A DNA stretch of 64,000 nucleotides, from the NCBI RefSeq assembly GCF_003850565.1, contig NZ_CP027706.1:5580001-5644000 (forward strand), written 5' to 3'. The DNA comes from Pseudomonas sessilinigenes (lineage in GTDB: Bacteria > Pseudomonadota > Gammaproteobacteria > Pseudomonadales > Pseudomonadaceae). Shown here in pieces: positions 1 through 9,316 of the stretch. Within the stretch, counting starts at the first letter, position 1. Each line of letters opens with the position of its first letter. The notes under the pieces were generated by a model that ran no database searches, was not told the origin of the DNA, and saw only the letters and a program-made list of their open reading frames with translations. Made by a program: the position numbers and the translations under genes.

Positions 1-357
1 TACTGATACTCCTGTAGTCCGGCTTTCCAATTCCCCTGCGGGCTATCTTCGGACTCTGCGAAAAGTCCTGGATAAGCTACTCAAACAGGGTAACTGCTGT
101 ATTGAAACATCTGAATGGACGCAAGTATCAACGCCGAAACAATCATCGCCAATGATTTATTTCCACAATTTACAATTTTCGTACATTTTCGACACGATCT
201 CCCAAAGGCCCGTATTTAAAGGGTCTCAGCACTTCAAAAAACCTTCCCTGGATCGATTTTGGCTATCTGAAAGGTATCAAGCCTGAAAAATCCAGCACCT
301 GCTCAGCATTCCGGCAGACTCTTTGCTAATAAATTCAAACTTTTTGGACAAACGTCC
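1..357. other. Non-coding left edge of window
   Basis: No convincing gene is visible. The stretch is more AT-rich than the rest of the window, has no well-supported start codon with a ribosome binding site, and leads into the chemoreceptor promoter. An open frame on the minus strand over 277-1398 is only the antisense shadow of the chemoreceptor gene. Confidence 0.5.
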
Positions 358-384
358 TAAAGAGCCCTGGATTCGTGCCGACAA
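358..384 (+). promoter_or_regulatory. FliA (sigma-28) promoter of the chemoreceptor gene
   Basis: TAAA at 358-361, then exactly 15 bases, then GCCGACAA at 377-384. This differs at one position from the flagellar sigma-28 consensus TAAA-N15-GCCGATAA. Transcription would start near 391. That lies downstream of the ATG at 388, so the ATG at 451 must be the start if this promoter is used. Control by the flagellar/chemotaxis sigma factor fits the product. Confidence 0.75.
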
Positions 385-450
385 CTTATGAATGCCCCTA
401 GCAAGGTGCAGCCCCCAAAGAATAAGAAACGCTCGGTAAGGACAGGTCCC

Positions 451-2445
451 ATGCCCGCTTTGCGCACGATTCAAACCCGCTACACGCTGTTCCTGGTCCT
501 GTTCATTGTCTTGATGCTGGTACTCACCGTGCTGGGCATCGGCCAGTTGGTAGCCCCCAAGCTGCGCCACACCGAAGAACAAGTCGCCCTCGATCGCATC
601 GCCGAGGTGGCAGAACGCATCCAGGGTGAGTTGAACAAGGTCCAGGCCCAGCAACGCAGCATCACCCAGACCATCCCCCTGCTCGACAGCGACAGCATCG
701 ACCGCGTCTTGCCAGAACTGGTGGACCAATACGGCGAGCAGAAGGTCTTCGGTGGCGGCATCTGGCCCTTGCCCGGCCAGCGCACTCCGGGGCGCGCCAA
801 GCACAGCACCTTCTGGCACCGCGATGGCTCGGGCAAGCTCAAGGTCAATACCTTCTGGAACAGTGACGCCGCGCCCAACTATTACGACCAGGCCTGGTAC
901 AAGGGCGGCCTGCAGAGCCCAGCGGGCCATTGTGCCTGGGCTGCGGCCTACAAGGATGACGCCAGTGCCGAACCGCGCACCAACTGCGCCATGGCGATCA
1001 GCCGCGACGGCGCCGCCTATGGCGTGGCGACCATCGATGTGACCCTGGGCTTTTTCAACGAGCTGGTCGCTCGCCAGGAACAGGCCCTGGGCGCCCAGAT
1101 GCTGATCGTCGAGGCCGATGGCAAGATCATCAGCAACAGCTCGCGGATCAATAGCCCGATTGTCCTGAAGAACATCAGCGAACTGGCCCCCGCCTCGCCC
1201 TTCGCGGCCCAGGTGCAGCAAGCCCTGGGCAAGCACGATAGTGGCTTGCAACGCCTGGAGTTCGACAACGGCGGCGTGGCCAGCACCTTCTTCATGCGTC
1301 CCATCGAAGGCACTCCCTGGTTCCTTGCCAGCGCCCTGCCAACCCGCTTGATCACCGCCCAGCGCGACGATGTGCTGAGCACCCTGAGCCTGTTGCAATT
1401 ACCCATGGTGCTGCTGCTGGTACTGCTGCAGATCTATGCCATCCGCCAACTGGTGCAACGAATGAAAGCCCTCAAGGCCAATATCGATGCCCTGGCCACT
1501 GGCGATGCCGACCTGACCCGGCGCATCACCATCCGTGCCGAGGATGAACTGGGAGCCATTGGTCACTCGATCAACCGCTTCATCAGCTACCTGCAAGACA
1601 TGATCGGCGAAGTGACCCAGGCCACTGATGCCATGGCCGACAGCCTGCATCAGTTGCAGCGGACCTCGCAGCAGACCGGACAGATCCTGGCCCGACATGC
1701 CTCGGAAACCGACCAGACCGTCACTGCCATTACCCAGATGAGTTCCACCGCCGACAGTGTCGCGGCCAATGCCGCCGAGACCGCAGCCTTCACCCAGCGT
1801 GCCAATGAGCATGCCGAACATTCGCGACAGGTGGTGGGCCAAGCCTCGGGCAGCGTGATCGCCCTGGTCGAGGAAGTGGCCAGCGCGACCCAGAAAGTCG
1901 AAGCCATGCAACAAGATGCCCAGCGCATTACCGAAATCCTTGGCGTGATTGGCGCCATCGCCGGCCAGACCAACCTGCTGGCCCTCAACGCGGCCATCGA
2001 AGCGGCACGCGCCGGGGAACAAGGTCGCGGCTTCGCCGTGGTAGCCGATGAAGTACGAGCCCTGGCCGCCCGTACCCAGGCCAGCACGTCAGAGATCAAC
2101 GAAATGCTCAGCCGCCTGACCCAGGGCGTCAGCTCTTCGGTTGCCGCCATGGAGAACACCCAGGCCAGCTGCCAGTCGGCAGCCGACGCCACGGCCCGGG
2201 TCAACGCCGGCCTGGACGAGATGGCCGGTTCGGTGAGCCAGATCAACAGCCTGAGCACCCAGATCGCTACCGCCGCCGAGCAACAGAGCGCCGTTACCGA
2301 AGAGATCAACCGCAGCATGGTGAGCATCCGACATATGGTCGAGGAGCTGGTACGCAGCGGCCAGGCCAGTGAAGACAACACCCAGAGCCTGTTGCAGGCC
2401 AACTCGCGAGTCAGTGCCTTGATGGGACGCTTCAAAGTCCGCTGA
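451..2445 (+). CDS. Methyl-accepting chemotaxis protein with periplasmic CACHE-type sensor
   Basis: Inner-membrane chemoreceptor that senses a periplasmic ligand and signals to CheA/CheW. Counted from this start (664 aa), a first membrane helix lies at about residues 10-32 and a roughly 280-residue periplasmic region with CACHE-like sequence (motifs such as YYDQAWYKG) follows. A second helix ([15 protein letters not shown]) comes near residue 315, then a HAMP segment and a long coiled-coil signalling domain. The conserved hairpin tip is present ([20 protein letters not shown], then [15 protein letters not shown]). The ligand cannot be read from sequence. The frame is open from an ATG at 388, but that codon has no Shine-Dalgarno and falls at the FliA promoter. 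ATG 451 has AAGGA eight bases upstream. It is monocistronic. Confidence 0.9.
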   Translation: MPALRTIQTRYTLFLVLFIVLMLVLTVLGIGQLVAPKLRHTEEQVALDRIAEVAERIQGELNKVQAQQRSITQTIPLLDSDSIDRVLPELVDQYGEQKVFGGGIWPLPGQRTPGRAKHSTFWHRDGSGKLKVNTFWNSDAAPNYYDQAWYKGGLQSPAGHCAWAAAYKDDASAEPRTNCAMAISRDGAAYGVATIDVTLGFFNELVARQEQALGAQMLIVEADGKIISNSSRINSPIVLKNISELAPASPFAAQVQQALGKHDSGLQRLEFDNGGVASTFFMRPIEGTPWFLASALPTRLITAQRDDVLSTLSLLQLPMVLLLVLLQIYAIRQLVQRMKALKANIDALATGDADLTRRITIRAEDELGAIGHSINRFISYLQDMIGEVTQATDAMADSLHQLQRTSQQTGQILARHASETDQTVTAITQMSSTADSVAANAAETAAFTQRANEHAEHSRQVVGQASGSVIALVEEVASATQKVEAMQQDAQRITEILGVIGAIAGQTNLLALNAAIEAARAGEQGRGFAVVADEVRALAARTQASTSEINEMLSRLTQGVSSSVAAMENTQASCQSAADATARVNAGLDEMAGSVSQINSLSTQIATAAEQQSAVTEEINRSMVSIRHMVEELVRSGQASEDNTQSLLQANSRVSALMGRFKVR

Positions 2446-2518
2446 ACGGTCGAGCGCCCTCCCGATTCAGTGCGCGAGGGCAGCTATATTTGCAGCTCCG
2501 GTCACAAGGAGGTGCGTC

Positions 2519-2974
2519 ATGGGCCAGCGCCAGCCCCACTTGACGGGTGAATACATCAGCCAGCAGCGGTACATCGCTGCCGGCATCGACACGGTCTACT
2601 ACTACCTGTCCCAGCCGGATCGCTGGCATGAATGGAACCCCGGCTCCCTGCGGGCCGACACCGGCTTGTGCGGCTCATTGCCAGCCGGCCACCGGTTCAG
2701 CGAAATCATCGACCTGCTGGGGCTGCAGGTCCAACTCAGCTATCGAGTGACCAGCGCCGTGCTGCCCCGGGAGTTCAGGGCCGTTTTCAGCTCCGCGCCA
2801 CTGGATGGCAGCATCGACTACCAACTGCGCAAGCAAGGCGATGGCACGCTCCTCAAGCGTACCCTGCACTTCTCCACCGATCTCAACCTGGGTGGCCTGC
2901 GCTCGCGCATGGAGCGCCTGTCCAGCCAGGCCCTGGATAATCTCAAGCGTGTGCTCGAGGCCCCACCGGGCTGA
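2519..2974 (+). CDS. SRPBCC (START-like) family protein
   Basis: A 151-residue protein of the SRPBCC/polyketide-cyclase-like fold, a helix-grip family that binds hydrophobic ligands. It begins with the typical pattern of a strand followed by a 'YYYLSQPDRWHEWNPG' segment and ends with a long amphipathic helix (LSSQALDNLKRVLEA). There is no signal peptide or membrane helix, so it is probably cytoplasmic. The start is clear: AAGGAGGT lies just upstream of ATG 2519. Its TGA is directly abutted by the stop codon of the convergent SnoaL-like gene (TGATCA, 2972-2977), so the two genes share no intergenic terminator. Ligand and role are unknown. Confidence 0.7.
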   Translation: MGQRQPHLTGEYISQQRYIAAGIDTVYYYLSQPDRWHEWNPGSLRADTGLCGSLPAGHRFSEIIDLLGLQVQLSYRVTSAVLPREFRAVFSSAPLDGSIDYQLRKQGDGTLLKRTLHFSTDLNLGGLRSRMERLSSQALDNLKRVLEAPPG

Positions 2975-3454
2975 TCAGTCCCCCGGGAACACCCCGTTGC
3001 TGTTCAGCGTCTTGTCCGGCAGCACCTGGGTGGCATCCCAATGCTCGACGATCCGGCCTTGCTCCAGGCGATAGATATCGATGATCGACCTGACCACCCC
3101 GGGCTCGCGACCGGTGTTCTTGACCTGCACTATCACGTGGTCGCCATCGACGAACACCTGGCGCACCTCGCTGCGCGACGTTGGATAGTGCTCGCGCAGA
3201 AACTCGATGAACTCCCGAAACCCCTCGATACCGTCCTTGACGCCGGGGTTGTGCTGAATGTAGTGATCGCCCAGGTAAGGTCGGGCGGCGGCGAAGTCCT
3301 TGTCGTTCAGGGCCAACTGGTAGAACGCCAGCACCTTGCGCCGGTTCTCCTGCTCCAGGGGGCTATGCTCCGCCAGGGCTGGAGCGCAAAAACACACCAA
3401 CACCAGCAACATCAGGTATCGCCTCGTGGGACCTCTCCAGTCTCGGGAAAACAT
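2975..3454 (-). CDS. Exported SnoaL/NTF2-like protein
   Basis: Small NTF2-fold (SnoaL-like) protein with an apparent Sec signal peptide: a basic stretch ending RRY, a hydrophobic core LMLLVLVCFC and an APALA cleavage site. The mature part has motifs of the SnoaL-like family often annotated as ester cyclase or NTF2-like: YIQHNPGVKDG, FREFIEFLREHYP and IVEHWDATQ. The His residues of YIQHNP and EHWD line the cavity in characterised relatives. The start is uncertain: ATG at 3484, 3454 and 3412 are all in frame without a strong Shine-Dalgarno. I chose 3454 because it gives a normal signal peptide. Substrate unknown. Confidence 0.65.
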   Translation of the reverse strand: MFSRDWRGPTRRYLMLLVLVCFCAPALAEHSPLEQENRRKVLAFYQLALNDKDFAAARPYLGDHYIQHNPGVKDGIEGFREFIEFLREHYPTSRSEVRQVFVDGDHVIVQVKNTGREPGVVRSIIDIYRLEQGRIVEHWDATQVLPDKTLNSNGVFPGD

Positions 3455-3537
3455 CGGGCAGCCAGGAGCCATGACCCTGGGCATTTATAACCCCACAGTC
3501 CTTCACCGCTACAAGCCTTTCCTTGAATAGGATCGCG

Positions 3538-3553
3538 CTGACAAATCTGTAAC
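3538..3553 (+). promoter_or_regulatory. CopR-type cop box upstream of copA
   Basis: CTGACA-AATCT-GTAAC matches the CopR consensus reported for Pseudomonas (CTGACA-N5-GTAAT, from memory) at all but the last base. A second CTGACA occurs at 3569-3574. The site lies about 80-100 bp upstream of copA, where a CopRS two-component system encoded elsewhere could activate the operon in response to copper. Confidence 0.65.
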
Positions 3554-3634
3554 CTGCCCCTCAGTTTGCTGACAGCCGTAGCTGATTAGTCTCTGCCTCA
3601 ACCTGAAATCCAGGACAAACAGGACCTAATCGGC

Positions 3635-5467
3635 ATGCATGGCAACCCCACTCGACGCAGCTTCATCAAAGGCCTGGCCGCCGCCGGAGTGCTGGCCGGC
3701 AGCGATCTCTGGCGCTCTCCAGTCTGGGCGCTGGGTACCGGTGGCCAACCCCTGGAGCTGAGCGGCCAGCAGTTCGATCTGTTCATCGGCGAATCGCCGG
3801 TCAACTTCACCGGCCAGCCGCGCACCGCCATGACCATCAACGGCAGCCTGCCCGGTCCGCTGCTGCGCTGGCGCGAAGGTGACACCGTCACCCTGCGCGT
3901 ACGCAATCGCCTGGCACAGGACACCTCGATCCATTGGCACGGGATTCTCCTGCCAGCCAACATGGACGGTGTCCCTGGCTTGAGCTTCCAGGGCATCGCC
4001 CCCGGCGGGCTCTACGAGTACCGCTTCCAGGTCCGGCAGAACGGCACCTACTGGTACCACAGCCACTCCGGGTTGCAGGAGCAGGCCGGGGTCTACGGCC
4101 CCCTGGTGATCGACGCCCGCGAGCCCGAGCCATTCCAGTACGAGCGCGAGCACGTGGTGCTGCTCAGCGACTGGAGCGACATGGCACCGCAGCGCTTGAT
4201 GCACATCCTGAAAAAACAGTCCGGCTACTTCAACTACCACAAGCGCACCGTGGGCGACTTCATCGAGGACGTCAGTCGCGATGGCTGGGCCGCGACCCTG
4301 GCGGACCGCAAGATGTGGGCCGAAATGAAGATGAGCCCCACGGACCTGGCCGACATCAGCGCGGCCACCTACAGCTACCTGCTCAACGGCCAGACCCCGG
4401 GCAGCAACTGGACCGGGCTGTTCAAGCCAGGAGAACGGCTGCGCCTGAGGCTGATCAACGGTTCGGCCATGACCTACTTCGATGTGCGCATCCCCGGATT
4501 GAAAATGACCGTGGTCGCCGCCGACGGCCAATACGTGCTGCCGGTCAGTGTCGACGAACTGCGCATAGCCGTGGCCGAGACCTACGACGTGCTGGTCGAA
4601 CCAGGCCCTGAACCGGCCTACACCCTGTTCGCCCAATCCATGGACCGCACCGGCTACGCCCGTGGCACCCTGGCCGTGAGCCAGGGCCTGAGTGCCGCGA
4701 TCCCGGCCCTGGACCCGCGCCCACTGATCAGCATGGCCGACATGGGCATGGACCACGCCAGCATGGCCGGCATGGACCATGGAGCCCCATCCGCCATGGG
4801 CGATATGCAGGGCGAGCACCCGCCGATGGCCTCGATGGACCACAGTTCCATGCAGGGAATGCAGGGAATGCAGGGAATGCAGGGAATGCAGGGAATGGAC
4901 CATGGGCAAATGACCGGCATGGGCCAGATGCAGTCTCACCCGGCCTCGGAAACCGGCAATCCACTGGTGGACATGCAAACCATGAACCCGACGCCAAAGC
5001 TCGACGATCCCGGGATCGGCTTGCGCGCCAACGGCCGCAGGGTACTGACCTACGCCGACCTGCGCAGTGCCTTCGAGGACCCCGACGGCCGCGAGCCTGG
5101 CCGCACTATCGAACTGCACCTGACCGGGCACATGGAAAAGTTCGCCTGGTCCTTCGACGGCATCAAGTTCAGCGACGCACAACCTTTACGCCTGCACTAC
5201 GGCGAGCGGGTACGCATCACCCTGGTCAACGACACCATGATGACCCACCCGATCCACCTGCATGGAGTGTGGAGCGACCTGGAAGACGAACAGGGCCGGT
5301 TCCTGGTGCGCAAGCACACCATCGACATGCCACCGGGTACCCGGCGCAGCTATCGGGTCACCGCCGACGCCCTCGGGCGCTGGGCCTACCACTGCCACCT
5401 GCTGTACCACATGGAGATGGGCATGTTCCGGGAAGTGCGAATCGAGGAAGAGAGGGCTGCGACATGA
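3635..5467 (+). CDS. copA: Copper resistance multicopper oxidase CopA
   Basis: Periplasmic multicopper oxidase (610 aa) that oxidises and sequesters copper. A Tat signal ([13 protein letters not shown]) opens the protein, as expected for a cofactor-loaded enzyme. The four copper-binding blocks are present: [32 protein letters not shown] and [13 protein letters not shown]. The last contains the type 1 copper Cys, His and Met. Between the second and third cupredoxin domains is a long Met/His-rich linker (about residues 367-430) with MDH and MQG repeats, the copper-storage segment of this family. The start has AGGAC nine bases upstream. It overlaps copB by ATGA. The CopR-type box ahead of it suggests copper induction. 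Confidence 0.95.
   Translation: MHGNPTRRSFIKGLAAAGVLAGSDLWRSPVWALGTGGQPLELSGQQFDLFIGESPVNFTGQPRTAMTINGSLPGPLLRWREGDTVTLRVRNRLAQDTSIHWHGILLPANMDGVPGLSFQGIAPGGLYEYRFQVRQNGTYWYHSHSGLQEQAGVYGPLVIDAREPEPFQYEREHVVLLSDWSDMAPQRLMHILKKQSGYFNYHKRTVGDFIEDVSRDGWAATLADRKMWAEMKMSPTDLADISAATYSYLLNGQTPGSNWTGLFKPGERLRLRLINGSAMTYFDVRIPGLKMTVVAADGQYVLPVSVDELRIAVAETYDVLVEPGPEPAYTLFAQSMDRTGYARGTLAVSQGLSAAIPALDPRPLISMADMGMDHASMAGMDHGAPSAMGDMQGEHPPMASMDHSSMQGMQGMQGMQGMQGMDHGQMTGMGQMQSHPASETGNPLVDMQTMNPTPKLDDPGIGLRANGRRVLTYADLRSAFEDPDGREPGRTIELHLTGHMEKFAWSFDGIKFSDAQPLRLHYGERVRITLVNDTMMTHPIHLHGVWSDLEDEQGRFLVRKHTIDMPPGTRRSYRVTADALGRWAYHCHLLYHMEMGMFREVRIEEERAAT
4850..4894 (+). repeat. Five tandem 9-bp repeats in the Met-rich segment of copA
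   Basis: Five perfect, head-to-tail copies of ATGCAGGGA encode Met-Gln-Gly repeated five times, followed by MDHG. The unit is three codons, so gain or loss of copies would keep the frame and only change the number of Met copper ligands. Confidence 0.95.
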
Positions 5468-6357
5468 AACTGACCGCATGCCGTCTATTGTCCGCAGCCC
5501 TGTTCGGCCTGGGCCTGGCCGGGTTTCAACCGGCCGGCGCGGCAACCACGGGCTTAGGGCAGGCCATGCCCGCCATGGACCATAGCCAGATGGGCACCCT
5601 GCACGATGGCATGCAGGCCATGGACAGCGCGCCACCCCCCACCACCAGCCGTACACCGATCCCGCTGCCCAGCGATGCCGACCGCCAGGCCGCTTTCCCC
5701 GACGTCGACGGTCATGGCGTGCACGACCGCGCCATCAACTCGTTCTGGCTGCTCAATCAACTGGAATACCAGGATGCCGAGCGCGGTAGCGCCCTGGCCT
5801 GGGAACTCAATGGCTGGATCGGCGGCGACATCGACCGCCTCTGGCTGCGCAGTGAGGGCGAACGCACCAACGGTGTCACCGAGAACGCCGAACTGGAGGC
5901 ACTCTGGGGCCATGCCGTCGGGCCCTGGTGGGATCTGGTCACGGGCGTACGCCAGGACTTCAAACCCGGCTCGCCACAAACCTGGGCCGCCCTGGGCCTG
6001 CAGGGCATGGCCTTGTACAACTTCGAAAGCCAGGCCACCGCCTACCTGGGCGAAGGCGGCCAGGCGGCCCTGCGCCTCAAAGGCGATTACGACATTCTGC
6101 TGAGCAACCGGCTGATCCTGCAGCCCACCGCCGAGGTCAACCTGTACAGCCGCAACGACCCTCAACGGGGCATGGGTACGGGCCTGGCAGACAGCGAAGT
6201 CGGCCTGCGCCTGCGCTACGAACTGCACCGCCAGTTCGCCCCCTACATCGGCGTGACCTGGAACCGCAGCTACGGCAAGAGCGCCGACTACGCCCGCGAA
6301 GAAGGCGACAAGCGCGGCGAAACGCGCCTGGTCTTGGGCGTGCGCCTGTGGTTCTGA
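5464..6357 (+). CDS. copB: Copper resistance outer-membrane protein CopB
   Basis: Outer-membrane beta-barrel partner of CopA (297 aa). A signal peptide ([17 protein letters not shown]) is followed by a Met/His-rich segment ([20 protein letters not shown]) and then the CopB domain with motifs such as [10 protein letters not shown] and [14 protein letters not shown]. The C-terminal residue is Phe (VRLWF), typical of barrels inserted by BAM. The start is set by the ATGA overlap with the copA stop codon; the frame stays open upstream but only inside copA. Copper binding by the N-terminal Met/His region is inferred from family knowledge. Confidence 0.93.
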   Translation: MKLTACRLLSAALFGLGLAGFQPAGAATTGLGQAMPAMDHSQMGTLHDGMQAMDSAPPPTTSRTPIPLPSDADRQAAFPDVDGHGVHDRAINSFWLLNQLEYQDAERGSALAWELNGWIGGDIDRLWLRSEGERTNGVTENAELEALWGHAVGPWWDLVTGVRQDFKPGSPQTWAALGLQGMALYNFESQATAYLGEGGQAALRLKGDYDILLSNRLILQPTAEVNLYSRNDPQRGMGTGLADSEVGLRLRYELHRQFAPYIGVTWNRSYGKSADYAREEGDKRGETRLVLGVRLWF

Positions 6358-6416
6358 AATCCAACAGCGCCACTCCTCACATCAACCATTGGCGGCTACG
6401 TCGCCGGGAGCCTTGC

Positions 6417-6800
6417 ATGCCATCCCTGAAAACACTCAACACCAGCCTTGTCCTGGGCAGTGCCCTGCTGTTTGCCGCACTCGCCCAGGCCCACCCGAAA
6501 CTGCTGTCTTCATTGCCGGCCGAAGGAGCGCGGGGACCGGCGCCGGAACGCATCGAACTCAAATTCTCGGAAACCCTAACGCCGCAGTTCTCCGCCGCCA
6601 AGCTGGTGATGACCGCCATGCCGGGCATGGTCCATCCCCCGATGCCGATCAACGCCAGGATCAGTGCCGGTAGCGATCCCAAGACCCTGCTCGTCACCCC
6701 CTCCAGTCGCCTGTCTGCCGGTCGCTACAAAGTGGAGTGGCGTGCGGTATCCGCCGATACGCACCCGATTACCGGCGCCATGACCTTCACCGTCGACTAA
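6417..6800 (+). CDS. copC: Periplasmic copper-binding protein CopC
   Basis: A 127-residue periplasmic copper chaperone. The signal peptide ends ALAQA, leaving a mature protein that begins with His (HPKLLSSLPAEG). In CopC this N-terminal His is a Cu(II) ligand. A later His lies in the DTHPITG motif, and a Met-rich Cu(I) site occurs in the MTAMPGMVHPPMP loop, so both metal sites appear present. The length matches the family. The start has GGGAG seven bases upstream. It follows copB by 59 bp and precedes copD by 3 bp, so delivery of copper to CopD is the likely role. Confidence 0.93.
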   Translation: MPSLKTLNTSLVLGSALLFAALAQAHPKLLSSLPAEGARGPAPERIELKFSETLTPQFSAAKLVMTAMPGMVHPPMPINARISAGSDPKTLLVTPSSRLSAGRYKVEWRAVSADTHPITGAMTFTVD

Positions 6801-6803
6801 ACC

Positions 6804-7724
6804 ATGGACCACGTCCTCACCATTGCTTTGCGCCTGGCGCTGTACCTCGACCTGATGCTGCTGGCAGGGCTGCCGCTGTTCCTGCTCCAGGCGCCTGGGC
6901 AACTGCGTGCGAACTGGAATCCGCGCCAGTTGAAGCGCCTGCTGATGCCCTGTGCGCTACTGGGGTTGCTGCTGTCGCTGATCGCCCTGGTACGCCTGGC
7001 CCTGGAGCTCGACGGCCAGAACCAGCTCAGCCAATTGCAAGCGACCACCCTGTACATGCTATGGACCCAGACTGCCGTGGGCCAAAGCTGGATCCTGCGC
7101 ATGGCAATGCTGCTCGGAGTCCTCCTGGCCTTGATCCTGATGACCCGGGCAGCCTACGGCGGCCTGTGGCTGCTGGCCGGTTGTTCCACCACGGCCCTGG
7201 CCACCCTGGCCTGGAACGGACACGGCGCCATGAGCGAGGGCCCGCTCCACTACCTGCACCTGGCCAGCGACATTCTCCATCTATGGGCTGCAGGGGCCTG
7301 GTTCGGTGCCCTGCTGGCCTTTGTCCTGCTGCTCAGGGGCAATTGCCTGGTGGTAGAAGACCAGCCGCACTTGCTAGCCAGTGCCCTGAGAGGTTTTGAG
7401 CGAGCCGGAGGCCTGATCGTGCTGGTCCTGCTACTGAGCGGCATGGCCAACCACCTGATGATCAGCGGCCCGGTATTCGCTCCGTTGGCAGATAGTTTCT
7501 ATGGCCAGTTGTTGCTGCTCAAGTTGCTGCTCTTGGCTGCAATGCTGGGGTTGGCTGCGCTCAATCGTTTTCACCTGACGCCCCTGCTGGAGCGCTCGAC
7601 CCAGGCTGGCGACCACGCTGCCGCCCTTGTTGCCCTACGCCGCAGCCTGGGCGTGGAAGCATCGATAGCCCTGGCGATTTTCGCCCTGGTGGCCTGGTTA
7701 GGCACCCTGAACCCCGAACCCTGA
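6804..7724 (+). CDS. copD: Copper resistance inner-membrane protein CopD
   Basis: Polytopic inner-membrane protein (306 aa, about eight predicted helices by hydrophobicity) of the CopD family, thought to move copper from periplasmic CopC into the cytoplasm. Characteristic features include an early ALRLALYLDLMLLAGLPLF helix, the WNGHGAMSEGPLHYLHLASD segment with several His residues, and the LWAAGAWFGALLAF helix. It starts three bases after the copC stop codon, so the two are translationally linked. C-terminal residues after the last helix are few (GTLNPEP). Confidence 0.9.
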   Translation: MDHVLTIALRLALYLDLMLLAGLPLFLLQAPGQLRANWNPRQLKRLLMPCALLGLLLSLIALVRLALELDGQNQLSQLQATTLYMLWTQTAVGQSWILRMAMLLGVLLALILMTRAAYGGLWLLAGCSTTALATLAWNGHGAMSEGPLHYLHLASDILHLWAAGAWFGALLAFVLLLRGNCLVVEDQPHLLASALRGFERAGGLIVLVLLLSGMANHLMISGPVFAPLADSFYGQLLLLKLLLLAAMLGLAALNRFHLTPLLERSTQAGDHAAALVALRRSLGVEASIALAIFALVAWLGTLNPEP

Positions 7725-7847
7725 AGGCAACCGAGCCGTATAACCTTGAAACACAAGCCTCGCCCCTGGCATTGCAAAAGCCGCAAAATGCACCGCGATC
7801 CGCCCAGGCCCGCCTGGGCGTTCCCTTTGTTCGACACGAGATACTGC

Positions 7848-8297
7848 ATGAAACACTTCCTGCGTCTGGCGGCCCTGTCCGCACTGTTTTTCACCAGCTT
7901 GGCCCAGGCCGCAGCCCCTATCGATATCGACGTCCACCGGGACGCCAACTGCGGCTGCTGCAAGAAATGGATCGAACACCTGCAAGCCAACGGTTTCAGG
8001 GTCAAGGACCATGTCGAAGACAACATGAGCAGCGTCAAGCAGCGCCTGGGCGTCGTACCCCGCCTGGCGTCCTGCCATACCGCGGTGATCGACGGCAAGT
8101 TCGTCGAAGGCCATGTGCCGGCCGACCAGGTCCTGGCCCTGATCAAGCGCGCCGACCTGCTGGGCATCGCAGCCCCGGGCATGCCCATGGGCTCCCCCGG
8201 CATGGAGATGGACGGCATGGGCGCCGATGCCTATCAGGTCATCGGCCTGACCAAAGAAGGCCGCGATGTGGTGGTCGCGGACTACCCGGCCCATTGA
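7848..8297 (+). CDS. DUF411 metal-binding protein of the cop operon
   Basis: Exported 149-residue DUF411 protein. A signal peptide (FFTSLAQAAA) is followed by the family's metal-binding motif CGCCKKW in a thioredoxin-like context (VHRDANCGCCKKWIEHL). Further conserved features are PRLASCHTAVIDG and GHVPADQV. The C-terminal part carries a short Met-rich run (PGMPMGSPGMEMDGMG) suited to copper. DUF411 genes commonly neighbour copper resistance operons, and here it follows copD by 123 bp on the same strand. The start has only a weak Shine-Dalgarno (CGAG) but is the first ATG giving a normal signal peptide. Its stop overlaps the next gene's TTG start. Confidence 0.85.
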   Translation: MKHFLRLAALSALFFTSLAQAAAPIDIDVHRDANCGCCKKWIEHLQANGFRVKDHVEDNMSSVKQRLGVVPRLASCHTAVIDGKFVEGHVPADQVLALIKRADLLGIAAPGMPMGSPGMEMDGMGADAYQVIGLTKEGRDVVVADYPAH

Positions 8298-8728
8298 TCG
8301 GCGTCTACTGCGGCCTGTTCCTGGCGGCCTTCGGCGCCGCCACCCTGCTGCCGCTGCAATCGGAAGCCTTGCTGGTGGGCCTGTTGCTCAATGGCCAGTG
8401 GGCGGTTTTCGGCCTGTGGCTGGTGGCGACCCTGGGTAATGTCCTGGGCTCGCTGGTCAACTGGTGGCTGGGGCGGCGCCTGGAACACTACAAAGATCGC
8501 CGCTGGTTCCCCATCGCCCCACGCCAGTTGCAACGCGCCCGGAAGCACTACCAGCGCTACGGCCACTGGTCGCTGCTGTTGAGCTGGCTACCGGTGGTCG
8601 GCGACCCGCTGACCCTGGTCGCCGGGGTCATGGGCGAGCCGCTCAAGCGCTTCCTGCTGATCGTCACCCTGGCCAAGGGCGCACGCTATGCGGTGCTGGC
8701 CTGGCTGACCCTGGGCTGGATCGGCTGA
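8294..8728 (+). CDS. YqaA/VTT-like small membrane protein
   Basis: A 144-residue inner-membrane protein resembling the YqaA branch of the DedA/SNARE-associated (VTT) family. It has an N-terminal helix (GLFLAAFGAATLLPLQSEA), a second helix containing LGNVLGSLVNWWLGR, a basic loop, and a WLPVVGDPLTLVAGVMG segment typical of the family. No ATG fits; the TTG at 8294 overlaps the preceding TGA in a TTGA arrangement, so translational coupling to the DUF411 gene is likely. Its link to copper resistance is positional only. Family members are proposed lipid scramblases or transporters. Confidence 0.8.
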   Translation: MIGVYCGLFLAAFGAATLLPLQSEALLVGLLLNGQWAVFGLWLVATLGNVLGSLVNWWLGRRLEHYKDRRWFPIAPRQLQRARKHYQRYGHWSLLLSWLPVVGDPLTLVAGVMGEPLKRFLLIVTLAKGARYAVLAWLTLGWIG

Positions 8729-9316
8729 CCGGCCCGCCTCGGACCTTCGCGCGGCCGCTGTGGTCGTTGAGACCATCCGGGGCCTGAAACACCTTCCTCA
8801 TCGAACAGGATGTCGTCGGCACTGGCCACGTTCACCCCGGCCAGATACTGCCCTGGCAGGCTACCAGCGCCTCGTCAGTTCAACGCAGGCGACACCACCG
8901 CTCGGCGCGATGCCCATTACCGGCGCACAACCTACTGGACCCTGCACCAAACCCTGGCACGGCGAGCCTCGGGCCGACCTTTCGTCGGCTGCGTTCAACC
9001 GGCCGGACTGGCGCGATGGCCAAACGCGAACCCTGCCCGGCACCGCCCAGGGTTCTGTCCTAGACTGGCTTTCGCACCGTGACCAGGCAGTCACGCCGCG
9101 CGGAAAAAAGTCGAAACTTTTCGTTCAAACCCAGAGTCAGGGTAAAGGTAGGGCCGCTGCCACTGGTGCATTCCTTGCAACGGCCTCTGCGTCCTTTCTG
9201 CTTCGACACTCGGGCCATTCAGGCTGCGCAAGGTGCGGTGCGCTCGCGCCCGGCCATGGAACGGGCGGGAACGGCGTTGAACACGCCAGAACAGATCAAC
9301 AACACGGGAGAGACAC
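8729..9316. other. 588-bp intergenic region upstream of glgA
   Basis: No gene is supported here. It must hold the promoter of the glgA-glgX operon. The only structure I noticed is an imperfect inverted repeat at 9102-9123 (GGAAAAAAGT / AACTTTTCG) within a locally AT-rich patch. A possible AlgU-like element there matches the consensus poorly, so I do not call it. Confidence 0.5.

Noticed and set aside
388..450. Extended N-terminus of the chemoreceptor from ATG 388
   Set aside because: It lies at or before the predicted FliA transcript start and has no Shine-Dalgarno sequence.
2453..2480. Terminator after the chemoreceptor gene
   Set aside because: A GCCCTC/GAGGGC stem is only six base pairs with a long loop and no T-run.
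4850..4894. CRISPR-like short repeats
   Set aside because: The units are contiguous 9-mers in frame inside a coding region with no spacers.
3626..5182. Long open frame opposite copA, including a Leu-His-Ser repeat
   Set aside because: The repeat is the reverse reading of the Met-Gln-Gly repeat of copA; the coding strand has all copper motifs.
9102..9150. AlgU-like promoter upstream of glgA
   Set aside because: The best candidate (AAACTT-N17-TCAGG) has three mismatches to the consensus, unlike the good match at glgE.
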